Shown in pieces: positions 57,390 through 64,000 of a stretch of DNA of 64,000 nt; within the stretch, counting starts at the first letter, position 1; each line of letters starts with the position of its first letter. Made by a program: the position numbers and the translations under genes. The stretch is taken from positions 62,001-126,000 of the forward strand of contig JAJNNX010000029.1 of NCBI GenBank assembly GCA_023159155.1, written 5' to 3'. Below the pieces are notes generated by a model. It worked only from the letters and a program-made list of their open reading frames with translations, did no database searches and had not been told where the DNA came from. The stretch is from Ustulina deusta (taxonomy: Eukaryota; Ascomycota; Sordariomycetes; Xylariales; Xylariaceae).

Positions 57390-59680
57390 GAAATTAGGGG
57401 ACTCCTGGCCATGGATGGGACGGTCATACAAGCATCGGTTAATGAATCTCAGGCATGTAACGCAATATAGCCCGTAGCTTACGTTATTGTCAACGTAAGT
57501 CGCTACCAACTCAGTCGAAGAAATAGTCCATCATCCATGCTCGTCGGTGAACCAAATCGATAAGATGGTTTGATTGAAGGGAATGTAGATCTTGTCACTA
57601 GCACAGCCTCTAGACTGAGTTAGAGCCATGACGGGTCGTAGATCCCGCATAGCTCTTAGAGTGGAATCGGAAATAAAGGGTACAAGTTACCATCGCCAGA
57701 CATCGAGCCTGACCTAACCTTACAAGCACCAATTCTTCACCCCCTTACAGTCGCTCCTCTCCAGAGAAGCCATAGTACCTACCGCTTTGTATTCCCATGT
57801 CGCCCTGACTCCTGCCGCAAGTGTCCGCATCGGCGGATGATTTGCTTCTCTAGAGGCACGCAGATTATCACAACAGGTTTACGGGTGGAAACATTATGCA
57901 ACAGTGCTATAGCAATATATTAGACAGATGCTTTACAGCTTTGAGACAGTCATAATCTCAATTGTTTCAACCGAGGGTAGGGACCCTTCAAACAACTGTT
58001 CAAATCATTCCCCCTTATCTTTGTTCATACTATCTTCAGTCAGCTCGACCCTGGAGCTAGGTGTCCATCTCAACATTGCAATGTCTAGCCGTCAAAGGGC
58101 GGTTACATTACTGGCTTTTTTTTCTCTCCCCTTTTCAAAGGTTCATTGGCCTAGCCGAATCATGTGAAATCATGTTAAATTAGGTTCTCCCCATTAACCG
58201 CTCACATTCTAAAGTTCACTTGGTATGAGCAATACTTGCCTACGTAACGTTAACATTGGATTCACGGAGTAGGTCAAGGCACCGGTCATGGGAATTAATA
58301 AAAAATGCCCCGGGAAGGGGGCCACTCTTACGGGTCCAGTAAAGTTATATTCGAGCCAGGTCCGTTGAGCGTAAACTGCCTCCTCTGGAGCTGGTTAGAC
58401 TCGGGAGCTTAGAGTTTTGACATTATATTTCCTGCTCTGCCTATATGCGTAGAAATTGGCTTGCAAGGCCAAATAGATGTTGTATTGTCAATGGAGGGGT
58501 CTGTAGCGTAAGCCTGCTAGCTAAATACAGTACTATCCTTACACCTTCCTTCCCATAGGACCTGCCTACTCCTATAAGGTCTGGACAGTCATCTACAGCG
58601 CCCGCTCTCAATTCCAACGTGGCACAAAAAGGTAAATCAAACAGTCCTGTGTTATTGTCGTAAGTCCGTTATTTTTCACAAGTCATTCTCCTCCAGCACT
58701 ACCTCACACTAGAGCCATTCTACTACAGTCACAGCATACCCATATCACGACTATGATTTCGGCTGGCACCAGAAGCTGAGCCTCAAAGTGACTAGAGATG
58801 ATCCATGTCACCATCTCATCCTGTTGCAGGCATATTAATTACTAGTCTGCAGCGGCAGTTGTTTGTGAGAGACAAGGTATAGGCTGGGCGGGGAAAACCG
58901 ACGGGCGTAGTTCAGGGGTACAGAAAGTATATGTCGTCCTGGCATTAGGTCTAAAGAGCCCTTTGAAAATCCTGAATGTTCAGATCTATTCGTACGCTAT
59001 CGCCCTATCTAACACTGCAAGCATTCATATGCCAAATGCTCAGGCTAGTGGCGCATCGTTGCGGAGGAGCCGGTAGAAGGTTTGAAATGCAACCCCACAA
59101 AGTTTGCGTTTTGCATTCGGCTTACGCTCTAAAGTTGCACACCAACACGCCGAGTGGATGAAGAAAATTTGCCATTCTGAAATGTAAAGACAGGCTCTGC
59201 TCTATGAGCGCCACTCAAAATTACCACTGCTTGTTCATTTCAAAATTTAACGCACCAGAGCATCCCACCCGTCGCCTAAAACCGGCATGATCTCCCACCA
59301 GCCTCAGACAACCTCCGCTTTCAGACATTGTTCACTGATATCATCTCCCCTAAGCTGGCAGGCCATTTGCGAACGATACGCAAATTTTAGGCCATAGTCG
59401 TTGTCATTCCCCAGTATGAAATGCGCTTCCGCAGAGATCCATCTCAACTCCCCTGTTGGGCAAAGGACACTTCTCTGCTAAAACACAATGTGCGCAACAT
59501 CGTAATACTGCGAGTGCAAGCTCTCAATAAGATGGAAGAATTGTAAGGAGTCCCTGATGTAATGCTCGTCGTATTCCGGTCACTTCTACCCCAAAATATC
59601 TCTGTTCGAGCGGAATGATGTCCTAGAGCTTCTAATGTTCTCGGGCTAGACTAGATCATGCGCACGGACAGGCCGACTAA
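57390..59680. other. Intergenic region downstream of the AA9 gene
   Basis: About 2.3 kb of balanced-composition DNA without a recognisable gene, RNA or repeat. Short ORFs (57928-58167 and 58976-59161) show no family resemblance. Upstream exons of the next ORF could be hidden at the right end. Confidence 0.4.
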
Positions 59681-59818
59681 TGGCAATATCATAGAACTAG
59701 TCCATGGTATCATGCCAATCTGACAACCACTAAACGCGCTGAAATCATCCTCCAGAACATCGCTCAGCAACATAAACGCAATTGGAATGCCAGCAACCTC
59801 GACGAGTTTGTGCGCAAC

Positions 59819-60643
59819 ATGGCTAGCATCCTGTTGCCCGACGCCATGTACGACCGACGGGCCAATATCTTGGTCGCAGATGTGGACGCGAACTATAAGC
59901 ACCTATATCGCGACGACAATGTTGACTGCATTTTCTGCCGGGAGAGGGCCTACCGTACCTGCGCGATCCAACTTCTAGCTAGTATACTAGATGGCATAGG
60001 AAAATGCCATGCTGAAAGGCAATCCATCATGCAGAATAAGCGCAACGGGACAAACATTACCGAACTACCTCCACGGCTGAGACGTATCAAAAATAAAATG
60101 GAGCTTCCCAACTGGGTTCGTCGTCCCGATATTCTAGAGGATTACCTTAAGGAGAGTGTGGTCGGTATAATAAAGCAGGTGAACAATTCGAGACACGAGC
60201 CAGATTGGGGTCTCACAATCACCACCAGGGAGCGTGCCAAAATTATCCATGCGCATATACAGCGGCGATTCAACGCGCGTGTCCAAGCTGCCGTCGAGAG
60301 ACGACGCCCTATGGCAGCCCTATTTCATGTTTTCGACATGAAATTCGCAGCGACCCTTCGCTCCATGCTAAACAAAGAGATGGCAGCCCGACGCAATATA
60401 CACCCTTCGACCTGGAACCAGATTTGTGGCATCTGGCTCATTGTGGAGTGTGTTCTTCTGGGGGTACTAACAGAATGTGAGAAAGCCAGAAAGGAGCCGG
60501 TACCTCAGAGTATGGCAGACCGAGTACGAGATCGGCTTAACAGGCTTGTCGATCATGGAGCGGCTGCAGCTAGAACCAACTTGCTCGGAGGCACGTCTGG
60601 CGGTTTGTTTCGTTTAAAGTCTTGGGGCAAGTACTCCGTATAG
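59819..60643 (+). CDS. Hypothetical protein, unrecognised
   Basis: 274 residues from the first ATG. The frame is open further upstream to 59681 without a Met, so an earlier exon (acceptor AG near 59695) is possible. The protein is rich in Arg and Lys, with a paired-cysteine segment (CIFCRERAYRTC at about residues 39-50). It has a central helical part (ELPPRLRRIKNKMELP) and a single hydrophobic stretch near residues 200-217 (ICGIWLIVECVLLGVLTEC) that could be a membrane helix or a buried helix. It ends LFRLKSWGKYSV. I do not recognise a family. Amphipathic, uninterrupted coding over 0.96 kb suggests a real gene or a recent gene fragment, perhaps lineage-specific. Confidence 0.5.
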   Translation: MASILLPDAMYDRRANILVADVDANYKHLYRDDNVDCIFCRERAYRTCAIQLLASILDGIGKCHAERQSIMQNKRNGTNITELPPRLRRIKNKMELPNWVRRPDILEDYLKESVVGIIKQVNNSRHEPDWGLTITTRERAKIIHAHIQRRFNARVQAAVERRRPMAALFHVFDMKFAATLRSMLNKEMAARRNIHPSTWNQICGIWLIVECVLLGVLTECEKARKEPVPQSMADRVRDRLNRLVDHGAAAARTNLLGGTSGGLFRLKSWGKYSV

Positions 60644-61037
60644 CATGACTACAAGGGATTGTATAATAATATGCAAGAAATGAAAGAGCATTTATGTTAG
60701 GCATCTCCCGCCGATTGTTGCCATATTGTTTGTGTCCCAAATATTCGGTTGGGTACCAATCTTCATTTATTATCGACAACTCTATCAGCATGCCAGCTTT
60801 AGGTAACAATTGGTAATATAAATAGCTGCCTACAATGCTGAGGTTCACATCTCTCCGATGCCCGAGTACCGCTGCTAATTTTTATCGGGTAATATGTGAC
60901 ATCGTGGTTTTTTCTCCATCCTATATTGTATCTTCTAAGTGCACCAATCGCTCTCCCATGACTTGTTTGGTGGAGAATCGGTATACTGCCCTCATAGCTG
61001 TGCCGCTTCCCAACTGCTAGGCCCTTTGGAATATTTA
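60644..61037. other. Intergenic region between convergent ORFs
   Basis: About 0.4 kb separating the stop of the hypothetical gene from the stop of the MFS remnant. No feature is seen. Confidence 0.4.
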
Positions 61038-61779
61038 TCACTTCCTCTCCAGCGTTGCGTGGAGCTGATGCTGCTTTATTGGCGAGATACAGATCAAAGC
61101 CAGGGTCGCCCAAGCGAGCATCATCAGCCAGACGTACAGGAATGCACGCATGAAGGACTGGGTCACCCCTTCAATCCATCCAGTTGGGAGATTACCCAGT
61201 TCTGCCAGATCGTCCAGAATTCGCTGGATTGTCTCAGCGGCATTTGGCCTGTCTCTGAACCTTTCCCAAAGACCAGCCCGAAGAGTGCTTTGATAAATAA
61301 CTGAGGCAACAGTTATGCCAACTGTGCCTCCCAGACTTCGAGCAAGATCTGCGTGTGTTTGTTAGGGCCCTTTCATTACAGGAACACAAAAGTTGTTGCT
61401 GTCTTTTGGGGGATTGGTTGGGTTGGAAAGACTTACATGTGCAAGATGTGACGACTGCTTGCTGGGTATGATCTACTGCTGCGAGGCACGCCACTTGGGT
61501 AATCCCGAAAACATCTGTATACCCCCCGCCCACAATCAGGAAGAATTCGCTCGAGATGGGACCAGACAGGGTTGCGATGACAGTGGTGTCAGCAGCGCCG
61601 AGGAAGACGCCGAACCAAGCTGTACTCATAACCAGTGCCAACCATGCAAACGAAGGTTCTTCACAGATGGTTGTTCTCTCGCCTCCCTCTTCCTCCGAGG
61701 CGGGCTCGGAGTCTACAAGAGTAGAAGAAGCACTTTTGACATCTGTGTGGGAACCTGGGTGGAGCAGTAAGAGGCACAG
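61038..61779 (-). pseudogene. Collapsed MFS transporter (drug:H+ antiporter type)
   Basis: The upstream exon (61779-61437) has an acidic N-terminus (DSEPASEEEGGERTT). The first MFS membrane segment follows (FAWLALVMSTAWFGVFLGAADTTVIATL) with SGPISSEF after it. Directly after that, in frame, comes GGGYTDVFGITQVACLAAVD, which belongs near the end of a 14-helix DHA2-type transporter. A good intron (61436-61349, GTAAGT, CCTAAC branch site, GCAG) leads to YLARSLGGTVGI, a loop with ETIQRILDDL, and the last membrane helix (AFLYVWLMMLAWATLALICI). The stop is at 61038. So the N- and C-terminal ends are joined and the middle, most of the transporter, is gone. The joined frame is 218 codons. A protein could be made but not a working transporter. 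Confidence 0.75.
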
Positions 61780-63250
61780 TCACTGTCACTGGCCCCCGAG
61801 AGAGCCCTGACCAGCTGTCGAAACCTTTTGACATGGTGATCTTCAGAGGGTGGACGTGGCTGACAATAGATACTCGAAGAAACAAGATCGCAAGCGCCAA
61901 TAGAAAGTGAGTAGAGGGCTTGTTTTCGTTGCCATCGGCTCGGTGGTCGAATAGGAACTCCAGAGGCTTATGATACTAAATGAAACCGACGATTCTTAGC
62001 TATGTTTATTACCCTGAAACGGGAATAGAAAGTAAAGGCCGAGATGAAGCAAGCGTGACCAAGGCTCCGTCCTCGTTCTGGTGGGCATGGTGACGTTCTC
62101 TGCATTAGGTTGGAACCTCTATGTTCCTTGTGGTGGATAACGTGACTTATACGAGGCAATGGTATTCTAACCGTTGTTTTTATGTCTGTCCAAACTCTAG
62201 TACAATAGGGTTAACATACTGACCGTCTAAGCTCTGCCAGAATCTCCTACTACGGAGGTTGTATTACCTTGAGCTTTAGATTCCCATCTTACTTAGTTAC
62301 ATCAAAAGTGATACGGTATGAATGGAGACTTCCGCTCGGTAATAGCTTGGAATGTTGGTAGTATCTTCTCTACCATCCTCTAAACCCATTCTCGCACACC
62401 ACTACACACATAAGGTCTGCTGATGACCAGTTGTCGCGCGCTTTGTGATGATATTACGACTTCATGGGCGCTCAGCTGGCACACCACTATCATGTGGTTA
62501 TCTGGTTTGGTCTCGTTCAGATCTTGATAATGTGTATCAGCATGTTTAATCAAGAATATTCCGCGCGATCAGGTGGATCGTCTAATCAGTGAGTGGACAA
62601 TCCCTATTCCAATGCTACAATGCCATCACTTGTAACTGCAGAGATTACTTTATGACCGGCTTCGGAGCCAGTACGTTCAGTGGCCAAACTTGGATCAATG
62701 ATCAGCTCGATATCCACGCTGTCTGTGGTAATTGAGGGCTACCATCCGATTAGGGACGATGTCGGTTTTTCGCAGCACGTGAAGGTCAGGTGTAGTATCC
62801 ATGGTGGCTGTCCGTGTCCAGACCAATGTCAGTCAAGGTCAACTAACCGAGAGGGGTGTGGACTTGAGTAGCATCCAGCGGAGAAGAGCACGGAGGTGTG
62901 GGTGCCCGGAGGTGAGAAGGGCACTTCCGTAATCCCCGGTTGGCCCCGCACCTGGTGCCTGGGCTACCTATGCATTTGTTCCAGTTGGCGGTGTGGCTAG
63001 TGCTACACAGTGTGGAGGCTACCCGCCACCCTTACATGTACCTAGACGAACCGTTGCAGCGCCAAGCAACCCCACTCGGGCTACTGTGCATCTGTTTGTT
63101 TGCGGGGGAGACGGGATGGCACAATGTATCGTATCAGTACCGCCCTTTGTTGGATTTAGTGTTATAGAGCGTACCGCATATATGTGTTTAGATCGCCTTG
63201 TCTCTTCTTGTTTCTTGTAAGTCCTGTTTTGCCTCTATAAGGTATTTATC
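61780..63250. other. Intergenic region at the right edge of gene island 2
   Basis: About 1.47 kb with no gene recognised. ORFs at 62680-62871 and 62940-63220 show no domain. From about 63200 the composition slides toward A/T, with TATAAGC/GCTTATA-type repeats. Confidence 0.4.
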
Positions 63251-64000
63251 TATAAGCTTGCTAGTAAGTATGGCCTAGCTATACTTACTAAGCTATATTG
63301 TTAAGCTATAACGTTTATATAACTAAATAATCCTGTTATTTATACCTAATTAACTCTTTTTATAGCTATTAGTTATAAGCTAAATCTAATATACTTTTTT
63401 AAAAAGAGTTATTTTAGTGATTTTTTTATATATATATTACTATAGCTATAAAAGTAGTTATAAATAAATATTAAAGTATAAATAGTATATAAATAATTAG
63501 TATAGTATATAAATAACTATATAAGCTAGTTTTAAATATTATATATATTACTATGTAACTATTTAAAATATAGCATAGCAAGCTTAGTAAGCAAGAACGT
63601 TTATAAAAAAGTATGCTTTTGATTTAGTAAATAAGAATGTTTGTAAAAAAGTGCGCTTATAAGTGCAGTGTACGTAAGTTTATTTCTAGTATTACTAGAG
63701 CTTTTTTTTTTATTTTTTTTTTTCTAGCTTTTATAAAATTTTTGTAGTAAGTTTTTAGAACTAAAATATTAAATATTTTACCCCTTTGTAATAAGATCTA
63801 TATTAATTTTTTTTTTAGTTTTAATTATAAAATTATTTTTTATTAGTATATTACTAACTATTAAAAAAAAAAAAGGTATTTTTATTATAAGCTTTAAAAA
63901 ATTTTTAAATTATTTAATAAAAAGTTTGCTAATATATATAAAAAAAACTATTATAATATTTTTTTTACTTTTTTTTTGCTTAAATTATAATAGCTAATGC
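63251..64000. repeat. AT-rich, probably RIP-affected repeat block
   Basis: The composition drops sharply to A/T with abundant TA dinucleotides and few CA/TG, as in the other decayed blocks. Short inverted motifs such as CTTGCTAGTAAGTATGG and TACTTACTAAGC (63258-63293) occur. It is cut by the window end, so the element type cannot be named. Confidence 0.5.

Noticed and set aside
61661..61900. ORF upstream of the MFS remnant as its N-terminal exon
   Set aside because: It is a shifted frame over the same acidic N-terminal coding stretch. No splice pair joins it in phase to the membrane segment.

Overview
The window looks like a chromosomal segment of a filamentous ascomycete, probably a Sordariomycete. 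Support comes from short GT-AG introns (47-165 nt), a HET gene, a HacA-type bZIP gene with a frame-shifting unconventional intron, an AA9 polysaccharide monooxygenase, and a two-part base composition typical of repeat-induced point mutation (RIP). GC-balanced gene islands (about 12.36-36.05 kb and 56.2-63.25 kb) alternate with extremely AT-rich, stop-riddled blocks (1-5.78 kb, 6.48-12.36 kb, 36.05-56.2 kb and from about 63.25 kb to the end).

The AT-rich blocks are decayed transposons. Positions 1-5777 hold a plus-strand Ty1/Copia remnant. Two copies of one Fot1/Pogo-like DNA transposon (42-bp terminal inverted repeats, TA target duplications, about 1.84 kb without inserts) sit at 6484-12361 and 36053-56195. 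The first was invaded by a 4.0-kb LTR element with 263-bp LTRs and no recognisable protein. Its interior is a series of about 17 degenerate hairpin-containing units; this is the least familiar structure in the window. The second was invaded, with a CGCTA target duplication, by a Ty3/Gypsy element that now forms an 18.3-kb mosaic with five LTRs (four plus, one minus).

Gene island 1, left to right: a spliced fungal transcription-factor-domain gene (minus) ending 20 bp from the first DNA transposon; an intronless Old Yellow Enzyme family gene (plus) with Phe in place of the usual proton-donor Tyr; the ESCRT-III gene did2/CHMP1 (minus, three exons); fragments of an SDR and of a NACHT/STAND-like protein fused tail to tail (minus); a 779-aa HET-domain gene (plus); a DUF427-like remnant (plus); the unfolded-protein-response bZIP gene hacA (plus) with an upstream small ORF; a DUF726 alpha/beta-hydrolase-like gene (plus); and an intron-containing tRNA-Thr(CGT).

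Gene island 2: an AA9 lytic polysaccharide monooxygenase with three exons, starting 285 bp from the second DNA transposon; an unrecognised 274-aa ORF; and a collapsed MFS transporter in which the first membrane segment is joined in frame to the C-terminal part.

The genes do not form an operon or an obvious biosynthetic cluster. hacA, did2, the DUF726 gene and the tRNA are housekeeping genes. The HET gene, the NACHT fragment, the AA9 gene and the decayed genes are accessory content of the kind found beside repeat blocks.
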